NCBI GenBank assembly: GCA_937907455.1
Contig: CALESQ010000107.1
Location: 8,739-72,738 of the forward strand
Length of the DNA: 64,000 nucleotides
From: an uncultured Caldilineales bacterium
GTDB taxonomy: Bacteria; Chloroflexota; Anaerolineae; JAAEKA01
Direction of reading: 5' to 3'
In this document: one piece after another, positions 17,222-26,900 of the stretch
How positions within the stretch are numbered: the first letter of the stretch is position 1
How the letters are laid out: every line of letters begins with the position of its first letter
The notes under the pieces: generated by a model
Told to the model about the DNA's origin: nothing
Databases searched by the model: none
The model's input: only the letters and a program-made list of their open reading frames with translations
Made by a program: the position numbers and the translations under genes

Positions 17222-17613
17222 TAACTTGCAAACGACTGACCAATAAAGTAGGTCTGCAGGACAAACAGCAACGCCAACACGCTCATGCCAAAAGCCAGCC
17301 GTCCTTCGGTGCGGACGTTGTTGGGTTTCAGCCAGTAGTAAAGCAAAAAAAAGAAAAAAGCACCCAACCCGCCAACATAGTGAATGAATAGTTGTACCGC
17401 GCCAAACCCCTGATCAAGCAATTTGACGCCGATCAGAATTTGCAGCATCAGCGCCAGTTGAGCAGCAATAAAAACCAGCCTGGTGGTGCGATTGCTGCCC
17501 TGCCCTTTGCGCACCTGTAGCCCCGTAACCACCACTGCGGCAAGCGCAGCGATCATCACCAAAACACCAACGCCTACATGGACTTGCGGGGGGACGATAA
17601 CAGCGTCCAGCAT
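17221..17613 (-). CDS. Small membrane protein, four helices, first gene of the TetR operon
   Basis: A 130-aa protein with hydrophobic helices at about residues 10-30, 45-65, 75-95 and 105-125. No family is recognised with certainty. It is the promoter-proximal gene of the TetR-MFS operon: the promoter and palindromic operator lie 26-78 bp upstream. It may assist the efflux pump or sense the inducer. Its stop codon TAA is formed at the edge of the 34-bp repeat array. Confidence 0.65.
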   Translation of the reverse strand: MLDAVIVPPQVHVGVGVLVMIAALAAVVVTGLQVRKGQGSNRTTRLVFIAAQLALMLQILIGVKLLDQGFGAVQLFIHYVGGLGAFFFFLLYYWLKPNNVRTEGRLAFGMSVLALLFVLQTYFIGQSFAS

Positions 17614-17638
17614 GAATAGAATTTCCTGTCTAAAAAGA

Positions 17639-17666
17639 GATACTGACTGACCGGTCGGTCAGTATC
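17639..17666. promoter_or_regulatory. TetR operator palindrome
   Basis: A 28-bp dyad with 14-bp arms (GATACTGACTGACC and its complement) and one mismatched pair. The centre TGACYGACCGGTCGGTCA is the typical operator for TetR-family repressors of efflux pumps. It overlaps the -10 element of the promoter of the 17613-15039 operon, so binding would block RNA polymerase. Confidence 0.85.
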
Positions 17667-17691
17667 ATAATCTCTTTTCGGCCTCTGTCAA
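17664..17691 (-). promoter_or_regulatory. Sigma70-type promoter of the TetR-MFS operon
   Basis: Minus strand: TTGACA (17691-17686), a 16-bp spacer and TATGAT (17669-17664). The -10 hexamer runs directly into the TetR palindrome. The first gene starts about 50 bp downstream. Confidence 0.75.
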
Positions 17692-17714
17692 ATCCTGCTC
17701 CCCGGCGCGCGGCC

Positions 17715-18569
17715 TCAGGCAGCGGTGCGGCTGCGTTTTTCCAGATAGCGCACCAGCAACGCCAGGGCAATAGTCATCACCAGGTACAGATAGCCCACCA
17801 CATTGTAGGTTTCGAAGAACTTGAAGGTGCTGGCGGCGTAAATCTTGCCCTGATAGCTGATGTCAGCCACCCCCATCACCGACACCAGCGATGAGTCTTT
17901 GAGCATGGCGATAAAATCGTTGCCCAGCGGTGGCAGCACGCGGCGAACGGCCTGTGGCAGCACCACATGGCGCATAGCCTGCCAATAGCTCATCCCTAAC
18001 GAACGGGCGGCCTCGGTCTGGCCGCGCTCGATGGATTCGATACCGGCGCGGAACACCTCGGCCAGAAAAGCGCTGTAGCCGATGCTGAGTGCCACAATCA
18101 CACGCAGGGTGAAATCTACCTGGCGCACATCGAACCCGGCCAGCCTGGTTGCCGCGCCGGTCAGCACGCCCGCAGCCAGCAGTTGGTCACCCATCCAGTT
18201 GATGCCATGCACCAGGCCCGGCGCGCCGGCAAAAACGATGTAATACAGCAGCACCAGCATGGGCACGCCGCGAATGATCTCGACGTAAAACGAGGCCGCT
18301 TCGTTGGTCAGTCGGCGGCTGGAGACGCGCGCCAGGCCAATCAGCAGCCCCAGCAGCAGCGCCAGCGCATAGGCGATCACCGTCACGCGCACGGTGATGC
18401 CCACACCCTTCAGTACCGCGCCGAAGATCACCTCGTAGGCGGGGTCGGTGAGCAAAATCCACAGAAAAAAGAGTGCCAGCAGCACGGCGGCCACCAACCA
18501 CAAAGGTGTTTTACGCAAGCTGGCAGCCAACTCGGTACGACGTGACGGGGAGGGCAAGGGTATGGTCAT
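17715..18569 (-). CDS. Amino-acid ABC transporter permease (HisM/GlnP type)
   Basis: A 284-aa inner-membrane permease with a Ser/Pro/Arg-rich N-terminus and about six helices. The coupling EAA loop is present (RGQTEAARSLGMSYWQAM), as are the domain-start pattern GVGITVRVTVIAYALALLLG and IRGVPMLVLLYYIVF, typical of polar amino-acid importers. No ATPase or binding-protein gene is next to it. Its start overlaps the histidine kinase stop as ATGA, so it is the last gene of the sensory/surface operon. The orphan position suggests its partners are elsewhere or that it has a sensing role. Confidence 0.88.
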   Translation of the reverse strand: MTIPLPSPSRRTELAASLRKTPLWLVAAVLLALFFLWILLTDPAYEVIFGAVLKGVGITVRVTVIAYALALLLGLLIGLARVSSRRLTNEAASFYVEIIRGVPMLVLLYYIVFAGAPGLVHGINWMGDQLLAAGVLTGAATRLAGFDVRQVDFTLRVIVALSIGYSAFLAEVFRAGIESIERGQTEAARSLGMSYWQAMRHVVLPQAVRRVLPPLGNDFIAMLKDSSLVSVMGVADISYQGKIYAASTFKFFETYNVVGYLYLVMTIALALLVRYLEKRSRTAA

Positions 18570-20815
18570 GGAGATAAGTCCTGACGCGGGTGCAGCGCGC
18601 CGAAATCGAGCGCGGCATCGGGGTTGGTGTCATGGGCAAATTGCAACGGCAGCCAAAAACGGAACTCACTTCCGCCACCCGCGGCTTCGTCCACCCAAAT
18701 TTGCCCGCCATGTTGGGTGACAATGTGCCGACAGATGGTCAGGCCCAGGCCGGTGCCCTTGTAGCGCCGCCGCGCGCTGCTGTCTACCTGATAGAAGCGC
18801 TCGAAGATACGTTCACGCTCTTCTTTGGGCACGCCAATGCCGCTGTCAAGCACGGCAAATTGCACCGCTGCCGGCTCGGCCCAGGCACGCACCGCTACCT
18901 GCCCCCCGGTAGGCGTGAATTTGATGGCGTTTTCAACCAGATTAGTCAGCACCTGTTCCAGGCGCATAGCGTCAGCCTCTACCTCGGGCAGAGCAGCGGG
19001 CAGCGGAGCCGCCAACGCCAGCCCCTTTTGCCCGGCCAGCGGAGTGAGCTTGTCTACCACCGTGCCGATCAGCTCGGCGGGCTGCAAGGGAATGGGGCGC
19101 AGGCGGATTTGCCCCGATTCAAGGCGGCTGAACTCCAGCAGGTCTTCGATCATGCGTTGCAGGTGGCCCGTTTGTTCCTGCACTGTGCCCAGAAAATCGC
19201 GCTGAATGTCGGTGACCGGGCCGGTTTTGCCCATCAGAATGATGTCTACAAAGCCTTTGATGGAATGCAGCGGCGTTTTCAGCTCGTGCGACACCACCGA
19301 CAGGAAGTTGGACTTCATGCGCTCCAGCTCTTTTTGTGCGGTAATGTCGCGCAGCACCACCACCACGCCACCCACCTGCTCGCCGCCATCGCCAGCGCGA
19401 AAGAGGGGCGCAGCCAAAGCCTGAAAAGTGCGCGGCTGGCCGTCGCTGGCTGTGCCTGCCGCGGCAATGGCTAATTCACGCATGGCTACCTCGCCGGCTG
19501 CGGCGGTTTCTTCCAACAAAGCAGCCAGATCGTCGCTGGCTAGCAGGTCGCGCAGCACCGCGTCCGGGGCGGGGGCCTCCAGCGCGAACAGGCGTGCAGC
19601 CACGGGGTTGATCAGCACCAGACGGCCAGCAGTATCCACCACCAACACGCCGTCGCCAATGCCTGCCAGCACGGCCTCCAGCTCGCGGCGTTTGTCGCTG
19701 GCATCGTTGTACAGGCGGGCGTTCTCAATGGCGGCAGCGGCAAAATAGGCAAAGCTCTCGGCCAGACTGCGATGCAAGGCTCCGTCGGCCTGGTCGGGGG
19801 CCGCGCCTACCAGCAATGCGCCGATGGCCTGCCCGCGCGCCAGCATCGGCGTTACCTCCAGCATAGTGGCCGGCCAATAGGCGGTCACGGCCAGTACATT
19901 CCCTGGCTGCCGGGCTTCCGGGGTCAGCACAATGGTTTGACTGCGCGCGGAGCGCAGCGCGGCCTCCAGCCCAATTTGCTGGCTGAGGAGCGGCTTATCG
20001 GCCAGCAGTTGCGGCGGGTTGCCCGGTGTAGCCAACATATCCAGCGACTCGCCCTCGCTGTCGAGCAACAGCACAGCGCAGTAGGGCGACTCAACCAGGC
20101 GGCTGAGGCGTTCGGCTACGGTGCGCAGGGTATCGGTGAGAAACAGGGTGGAGGAAAGCGCCTTGGCGACTTCTTGCAACGTGCGCAATTGCAGCACGCG
20201 ATCACCCAGGTCGGTGGCGGTGCGTTGCAGGGTGCGGGCCTGAGCAGCCAGGTCGTCGCTGCGCGCGGCCAGCGCCACCCGCAGGCGATCCACCTCGCGC
20301 AGGCGTCCGGCCAGCACCAGGCTGGCGCCGGTGATGCCCACGGTCAGCAGCAACAGCAGGCCGTAACGCGTCAAAAAGAAGGTGTCAGCCAGAAAGCCCC
20401 AGCCGCGGGCTGCCAAGGCTAGTCCTACGGCATAGAGCGGCCCATACAAAAAGGGCAGCCACATCAGCCACGGGGCATCGGGGCCATATACCAGCGCTTT
20501 CAACGCCAATACCGGATAGAACAAAAAGATCGGCGTGGCGATGCCCTCACCCAGCGCCACCAACGCGGTGACAAACAGCACATCGGAAAGCTGAGACAGC
20601 CCATAAGGCAAAGTAGAATGGCTGTTACGTCCGGCGCGGCTGAAGAAGAAAAGTGTGGAACCGGCCAGCAACGCCGCATATACCGCCACCACTACTTGCA
20701 GGCCCAGGGAAGGGGCGGCCAGCAGTTGACGCAGGCCAACTGCTGCCAGCAATGCTTTCAGCGGCAGACTGTAAAGCAGTTCATTGTAGCGCAAACGGGC
20801 AAAGTTGGTGGTCAT
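18566..20815 (-). CDS. Membrane sensor histidine kinase (GAF-PAS-HisKA-HATPase)
   Basis: A 749-aa hybrid sensor. About five or six hydrophobic helices span residues 15-170, then a coiled coil (~175-210), a GAF domain (~215-365) and a PAS domain (~385-500). The phospho-accepting His510 lies in FLSVVSHELKTPLHS. The ATPase core has N box NLVENAIKF (~624), DSGIGV and GTGLGLTICRHI. It would autophosphorylate and pass phosphate to a response regulator, most likely the OmpR-type one encoded first in the same operon. Both ends overlap neighbouring genes by ATGA, so translation is coupled to the propeller protein and the permease. Confidence 0.92.
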   Translation of the reverse strand: MTTNFARLRYNELLYSLPLKALLAAVGLRQLLAAPSLGLQVVVAVYAALLAGSTLFFFSRAGRNSHSTLPYGLSQLSDVLFVTALVALGEGIATPIFLFYPVLALKALVYGPDAPWLMWLPFLYGPLYAVGLALAARGWGFLADTFFLTRYGLLLLLTVGITGASLVLAGRLREVDRLRVALAARSDDLAAQARTLQRTATDLGDRVLQLRTLQEVAKALSSTLFLTDTLRTVAERLSRLVESPYCAVLLLDSEGESLDMLATPGNPPQLLADKPLLSQQIGLEAALRSARSQTIVLTPEARQPGNVLAVTAYWPATMLEVTPMLARGQAIGALLVGAAPDQADGALHRSLAESFAYFAAAAIENARLYNDASDKRRELEAVLAGIGDGVLVVDTAGRLVLINPVAARLFALEAPAPDAVLRDLLASDDLAALLEETAAAGEVAMRELAIAAAGTASDGQPRTFQALAAPLFRAGDGGEQVGGVVVVLRDITAQKELERMKSNFLSVVSHELKTPLHSIKGFVDIILMGKTGPVTDIQRDFLGTVQEQTGHLQRMIEDLLEFSRLESGQIRLRPIPLQPAELIGTVVDKLTPLAGQKGLALAAPLPAALPEVEADAMRLEQVLTNLVENAIKFTPTGGQVAVRAWAEPAAVQFAVLDSGIGVPKEERERIFERFYQVDSSARRRYKGTGLGLTICRHIVTQHGGQIWVDEAAGGGSEFRFWLPLQFAHDTNPDAALDFGALHPRQDLSP

Positions 20816-22266
20816 CGCGGTGGCGGAGTGGGGGCTATGGTGGGTTCGGTTGCCGGTGTGGCCGTTGGCGGGGGTGGTTCTCCGCCGCCGCTGCCGGGGG
20901 TAGGCGTGGCAGCCGGTGGCACGGGCGAGGGCACTGAGGTGGGGGTAAAGGTGGCTGGGCGCGTAGGAATACGCGTGGGCAGCGAGGTGGGCAATGCGGT
21001 GGGCGTGGCGCTGGCCGTGGCAGTGGCGGTGAAGGTAGGTGAAGCGGTAGCCGTGGCAGTGGGCGTAGCGGTAGCCGTAGGTGTGGCGGTAGCCGTGGCC
21101 GTGGCGGTGGGCGTAGCGGTAGCCGTGGCGGTTGGGGTGGCGGTGGGCAACAGCAGATCAAGCCCGCGGAACCAAATACCATCGGGCCCGGCGGTGTAGA
21201 GACGATTGCGCCGCACCGGGTTCAGCGCCGCACTGCGAATCGTCTCGCCAGAGGAAGCCGCAAGACGCTGCCAACTGGCTCCGGCATCGTCCGAACGAAA
21301 AATAGCGCTGCTTTGATCTACGGCAAAAAGTGTTTCCTGCACACGATCATCCACCAGCAAGGTGTGAATTGTCCCCTGACCACCAGGCAATGCGACCACC
21401 TGCCAATGCGCGCCATGATCCAGGCTGCGAAACACCAACCCGCGACTGCCGGCAAACACCAGGCCGGAACGATCCTGCGCTGCGGTGAGACTGTTGATCT
21501 CTGCCAAGGGCGGCAAATCACCGGCCGCCTGCCAGCTTGCACCCAGATCAAGGCTACGCCAAAGTCCCGTGCCCGCAGACAGGTAGAGCGTGGCGGGGGT
21601 GCCATTGCCTGCGGCCAGCAGCCATTGCCTGGCGCTATGCGGCGACGCGGGCAGTTCGCCGGTAGCCAGCCAGGTGCTTCCGGCATCAATACTGAGCCAC
21701 AAGCGGCCCGCAGCCGCCACAAAGAGCGCGGCTGGCTGGCCGGGAGGCAACGCCAGGGCCACACCGGTTTCATCGGCTGCATCAGGCCCGGCAAAAGCGG
21801 GTGCTGCTGCGATGGCCGCGCGCCAGGTGGGCAGTGTTTGCCACTGACTGCCGCCATCGCTGCTGGTGAACAGTTCCCATGCATCCTGTTGCCGGGCTAC
21901 CGCATACAAGCGCCACGGGTCTGCGGCTGCCACTTGCCACGTGAGCAGGGCGCTTGCACCCACACCCCCCACAGGCAGGCCGTTGTCGGCACGTCGCCAG
22001 CTTGCGCCATCATCCAGACTGCGCCAAAGGTTACCGGGAGTTTGGGCATAAAGCAGCATGGTGGTGCGGCTGGCGCGCGCTTGCAAGGCCATCACTGGCT
22101 GGCCGCGCAGTGCCAAGACAGCACCCGCCGAGTTGTCGGCACGCGCCCAGGGCAAGGCCAAAAAAGGAGACAGGAAAAACAGGATCGCCAGCAGCAAATG
22201 AGAGCCACGCTGGCGATACCACGGAGTTGGTTGAGGTAAAACGTCGGGGGTAGGCAGGCTGACCAT
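20812..22266 (-). CDS. Exported Asp-box (BNR) beta-propeller protein with Thr/Pro tail
   Basis: A 484-aa protein. A hydrophobic stretch at residues ~24-40 followed by ARA looks like a signal peptide. Six Asp-box motifs are visible (SLDDGASW, SSDGGSQW, SIDAGSTW, SLDLGASW, SLDHGAHW, SDDAGASW), as in Ycf48/photosystem-assembly-like and sialidase-like propellers. No sialidase catalytic residues are claimed. Residues ~372-484 are a Thr/Pro/Ala-rich tail with no anchor, a style frequent in Chloroflexota exported proteins. The gene is joined to the TPR gene by TGATG and to the kinase gene by ATGA. It may bind a surface ligand for the kinase. Confidence 0.82.
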   Translation of the reverse strand: MVSLPTPDVLPQPTPWYRQRGSHLLLAILFFLSPFLALPWARADNSAGAVLALRGQPVMALQARASRTTMLLYAQTPGNLWRSLDDGASWRRADNGLPVGGVGASALLTWQVAAADPWRLYAVARQQDAWELFTSSDGGSQWQTLPTWRAAIAAAPAFAGPDAADETGVALALPPGQPAALFVAAAGRLWLSIDAGSTWLATGELPASPHSARQWLLAAGNGTPATLYLSAGTGLWRSLDLGASWQAAGDLPPLAEINSLTAAQDRSGLVFAGSRGLVFRSLDHGAHWQVVALPGGQGTIHTLLVDDRVQETLFAVDQSSAIFRSDDAGASWQRLAASSGETIRSAALNPVRRNRLYTAGPDGIWFRGLDLLLPTATPTATATATPTATATATATPTATATPTATATASPTFTATATASATPTALPTSLPTRIPTRPATFTPTSVPSPVPPAATPTPGSGGGEPPPPTATPATEPTIAPTPPPR

Positions 22267-23930
22267 CAGCGGGGCGGCGGCGTAGCGGTCGGCGGTGGAG
22301 ATGTGGGGCCAGGCGGTGGCGGAGGGGTGGGGGTAACCACCAGCGTCTCGGCGGTTGGCGTGGGGGTGGGGGTAGGGGTGGCCGAGATGGAGGTAGCCGT
22401 AGGCGCAGCCGTTGGCTGCGGCAGGCGCGTGGGGGCCAGCCCTACCGGTAAATCAGCAATGGGGCTGCTGGGGCTTACCAGCCGCGCGGCCACCCAGCCC
22501 GGCTTGCCGTCAATGCAGCAGACCACCAGCCAATCACCCGCTTCGTTGCGTCCGGCCAGTGCCAGCACATCACCGGCTTTAAGCTGACCGGCCACGGGAT
22601 AATCAGTACCGGGGCCGAGGCGCACATTCAGGGTGTCGGCAGCGATCTCCACGAAGGGTGTGGGGGCAGGGTCGCTGCTGGCAGCGACAGCGGTGGGAGC
22701 TTGCAGACCTTGCAGCGCGGCCAATGCCTCAGCCGCGTCCGCCACAGGCAGCGCGGCGGCCTGACGATAGAGCGCAATGGCCGTGGCGCTGTCACTGTTT
22801 TGCAGCAAGGCGGCACGGCGCAGCAGCAGGCGATAGTACAGCTCGGCAGCCTGGCCGCTGGCGTAGTCGCTGCGCGCTTGCAGCAAGGTAGCCAGAGCGT
22901 TTTCCGCCTGCGCCCAATCCTCACGATCCAGCGCCTGACGTACATCCAGATAGGCGGAAGCCAGTTGGCGTTCTTCGCTGGCCTCTATGTTGCGCGGGCG
23001 CAGCGCCAATGCCTTGCCGAAGCGCGCAATGGCCTGACGGATGGCATCGGCGTGGGCGTCAGGAGTTGCCAGCAGCGCGCGGCCATCACCCAGATAGGCA
23101 ATGAACAGCAGCTCGCGCACGGCGTCGCGTTGATAGTTGCTGTCCAGCTCGCTCACGGCTTCCAGGCGGGTGATGGCTTCGTTCCATTGGCTGTTGTCAT
23201 AGGCGGCAACGCCCGCCTTGAACTGCGCATCCAGGGTGCGCTGGCGCAGCACCAGGTCAAGCCGTTGGGCGGCATCGGCATAAACCGGATCAACAGCCAG
23301 CACGGCGCGCAGTTGCGCCTCTGCGGTTGCCCAGTCACCGGCGTTCATCGCCTGTTGGGCGCTGTCGTAGGCCGCGGCGATCTCCTCAAGCCGTGCTGCG
23401 CGTTCCAATCCTTCCTGGGCCAGCGTTTCAAAGCGCTGGTTGCCGGATTGTGCCAGATCGGTGAAGGCTGCCTTGGCGGCGGCATAGTCACCTACAGCCA
23501 GGCTGGATTGGCCGCGGTTGTAAAGCGCCTCGTATTGCAGGGCAGTGCCCATGCGCGGCAACCAGCCTTGCTGCCAGGCCCATGCGCTCAGCACTGCGCC
23601 GATCAGCAGCAGCAGCGCAACCCAGCGTAGCGCCGACGTGGAGCCGCGACGTTCCGGGCGATTTTCGGCAGGTGCTTTGGCTGCCTCTGCCTCTACTTCT
23701 TCCAGTTGTAGCAGCCAGCTTGTTTCATCAATCAACGGATCAAGCCCCGGCCAGTGCGGCTGCACGGCACGCACGCGCGCGAAATAATCCAGCGCGGCGC
23801 GCCATTCGCGCCGCTGGTAGTGCGCCATGCCTTGCTCGTACAAGGATTCGGCGCGCGCGGCCTCGCCCGCGCCGACACGCGGCGAGCTGGATGCGGCAGC
23901 GGAGCGGGACTTGTCGTTGTGTGAAGTCAT
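22266..23930 (-). CDS. Single-pass membrane protein with TPR repeats and SH3b domain
   Basis: A 554-aa protein. A cytoplasmic TPR-like unit is at residues ~25-62 (AESLYEQGMAHYQRREW). One membrane helix is at 101-120. Tandem TPR-like helices follow to ~410 outside the membrane, then a bacterial SH3 domain at 427-499 (TLNVRLGPGTDYPV, WLVVCCIDGKPGWV) and a 55-residue Pro/Thr tail. SH3b domains bind peptidoglycan or peptides, so it could bridge cytoplasm and cell wall. The Cys471-Cys472 pair is a style seen in Chloroflexota SH3b domains. It overlaps both neighbours (ATGA upstream, TGATG downstream). Confidence 0.85.
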   Translation of the reverse strand: MTSHNDKSRSAAASSSPRVGAGEAARAESLYEQGMAHYQRREWRAALDYFARVRAVQPHWPGLDPLIDETSWLLQLEEVEAEAAKAPAENRPERRGSTSALRWVALLLLIGAVLSAWAWQQGWLPRMGTALQYEALYNRGQSSLAVGDYAAAKAAFTDLAQSGNQRFETLAQEGLERAARLEEIAAAYDSAQQAMNAGDWATAEAQLRAVLAVDPVYADAAQRLDLVLRQRTLDAQFKAGVAAYDNSQWNEAITRLEAVSELDSNYQRDAVRELLFIAYLGDGRALLATPDAHADAIRQAIARFGKALALRPRNIEASEERQLASAYLDVRQALDREDWAQAENALATLLQARSDYASGQAAELYYRLLLRRAALLQNSDSATAIALYRQAAALPVADAAEALAALQGLQAPTAVAASSDPAPTPFVEIAADTLNVRLGPGTDYPVAGQLKAGDVLALAGRNEAGDWLVVCCIDGKPGWVAARLVSPSSPIADLPVGLAPTRLPQPTAAPTATSISATPTPTPTPTAETLVVTPTPPPPPGPTSPPPTATPPPR

Positions 23931-26900
23931 CGTGTTGCGTCCTCAGCGGGCAATGCAGATGAAAAATTACTGGTTTCGGGCGTGCCCGGCATCACAGCCT
24001 GGCGGTTGGGAGTGCAGGTGAGGGGCGTATCCACCAACCGGGGGGTGTTGGTGGCGACCAGCGGCAGAAAAACCCGCCGCGGCTGACTGCGCACACGCAC
24101 GCCGTAGATGTCGGCCCAGGTATTGAAGCGGCTATCCAAACGATTGTGCAAGGCAAAGCTGAGGGTAATTGTCTCACCGGCATAGCCGGAAAGACTCACC
24201 TCGGCGCGCCGCCATTTCAAATCAATCAGCGGGATCGGCGTGGTGAAGCCGCTGCGGCTGGCTCCATCACGCAGCACCAAAGCGGCATCGGGCGAACCCG
24301 CGCGCTGCACGGTGACATCCAGGCTATCGGCCAGGCGATAAGGCGGCTGCGGATCCTGCGGGCAAACGGTGTTCCAGTACGATGACGTGGTGGTAATCTG
24401 GTCATAGCTTTGAATGCGATACCAGAACTCCAACACGGGTTGGGCCACATCAGCCGCGGCAGGAACAGCAATCTGCTGGCTGATAGCTGACCAGGAATCG
24501 CCACACAGCAGAGTGGGGATGTTGCCGGGAATGCTGCATGCCTCCCAAACCGTGCTGCCCAGCCGCGCAGCCGGAGCGATCTGGTTCGGGTAGAAATCGT
24601 CGTCTGCCACCACACTCAGCCCCAGCGTGCTGAGGCTATCGTTCCAGCCGCTAAGGTTCTGGCTGCTGAAAAAGCCGTTGACCACGGGATCTACAAACAC
24701 GCTGTTGCGCCCTGCGGCATTGCTCCAGGCCGAAAGGTTGCCAGCGGCGTCAGCCGCGCGCACGCGAAAGCTGAACAGTTGGCCGCGCGTGCCCGCATAG
24801 ATCGCGCCGGTTTCTGTGGTGGCGCTCAACCAGGGTTGCCAGGTGCCACCTGCACCCTGCTTGACCTGTACATCGTAGCCGACAAGCGGCGAGTTGGCGG
24901 CACCGGTGTCGGCGTTGCCGCTCCAGGTCACTGCGATCTGCGTGTCGTTTTGATAAGCAGACAAAGCGGCGAGACTCACCAGGGGAGGCTGACGGTCAAT
25001 ACGCAATGTGGCATTGTGCGTTGCCGGGTTGCCGGCGCGGTCCAGACTGCGTATCACCGCTGTGTGCAGACCATCGCTTTCGACTACAAACGAGGTTCCC
25101 GTCTGAGGAGCCGCATTGTCAAGTTGCCAGGTGGTGCTGATCACGCCGGAATGCGCATCGGTGGCCTGAATAGTGGTCTGCACCGCGCTGTTGAACCAAC
25201 CTGCGCTGTTGGGCTGCGGAATATAGCTGAGGGTAACAGCCGGTGCAGTATGATCGTAACGCAGTGCCGGGTCGAGTACCACCATTTGCGCCAAGCTGCT
25301 GTTGCCAGCCACGTCTTCCAGCCACAGATACAGGGAATGCGTGCCTTCGGCAGGTGCTTGCAAGGTGAGTGTTTGCGCGGCTGCGGGCAGGGCGGTGCCG
25401 GTCTGCGCGTTGGCCGGGGCTTGCAGGCTCCAGCGCACCAGGGCTATGCCCGATGTATCCGCGGGATTGCGCCAGCTCACCGTCCATTGGTTGCTGCGGC
25501 TCCAGTCTGCCGGGGTGATGATCACTCCAACCGGTGCGGGCGGGGGTGTGTCATCAATGCGGATCACCGTGGTGACTACCGCACCGGTGCTGTATCCGGC
25601 CCGATCGGTGCCGGAGCTTTCAATAACGTGGCGTCCTGCCTCGCTCAGGCTGAGTGTAACCGCACCGCTGGTGCTGGTTTGCCAGGAACCGCCATTCACG
25701 CGATAGCGCAAGGTGGCGGGGCCGCTGCCGCTATCCACCACCGCCACGGCAAGCTGCACCGGCCCGGTGAACCAGCCGCTATTGCCGCTGACACCGCTGG
25801 GCTGCGCGACAAGCTGGGGCGCAGTAGCATCGTAACGCAACATGCCCACATTGACAAACGAGCCGCGGTTACCAGCGCCATCTACCAGGGCCAGCCAGAG
25901 CGGCCATTCTCCTTCGCCGGGAACTTGCAGGCTGCTGATGCCGGCGGGTGAGGCGTAATAGGTGGCCGCAGCAGGAATCACCGCGCCCTGGCCGATCCAG
26001 GCATAGACTCCGCTGATGCCGCTGAGGCTAACAGGCAATTGCCAGCTTACGGAAAAGTGATTGGTGGCCGTCCAGGTTGAGGGTGTGATCGCCGTTGCCA
26101 CCGGTGCGCCGGGGCCGTCAAGGTCCACCGAAATCACCCGCGTGGTGCTGATCTCAGCATTGCCTGCAGCGTCCAAGCTGTAATAGCTGATCGTGTAGAT
26201 ATCAGAGACGGTGAATGCCTGCGCGCTGGCCGCTTGCCACGGCGCATCGTTGATGCGCATACGCGTAGCCACCACACCAGAGCCGCTGCCCGGATCGGTG
26301 GCTTGAAACTGAATGGCTACCGGTTGGGTGTAATAGCCCGAAGGCTGCGGCTGCGGCGGGGTTACGGTGAGTGTAGTTACCGGTGCATGGCTATCCATCG
26401 GCAGGGCGAGGTATTGACGCGTTGAGTGGTTGCCAGCCATGTCGCGGCCATAGACGCTCATCGTGTGTTGACCATCGTCGGTGATGGTCAGACTGGTGCC
26501 GCTGGCCGATTGGCTGTTGTTGAGCTGCCAGGTAGCTCCCGCCGGGCCTGACACCGTGTCGGTGACGGCAAAGGTGATGTGGATGGGCGCGGTATACCAG
26601 CCGGTGGCGCTGGGCTGCGGGGTAATGCGGGTTCCCAGCAGCGGCGCCTGGGGATCAATGGAATAAAAGCGGTTGATCGGCTGCATAACGTTGCCAGCTT
26701 GATCGGCGGCGTTCACCACCATGCTGTGCTGCCCCAAAGCACTGATTTGTGTGGACAGTGCTGTACTGCTGGGGTCATTATCCAGCCGCCAGCCCCAGCT
26801 TGCCAGGCCGCTGGTGCTATCTACCGGTGTGAAGTTAACCGTAACGGTGCCGGTATACCAGCCGTTTTGGCCCAGTGGTCCGCTGCTTGCCACCGCCACA

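Noticed and set aside
20618..21199. Val/Ala/Gly repeat frame antisense to the propeller tail
   Set aside because: It is the complement of the Thr/Pro-rich tail of the propeller protein and not a separate gene.
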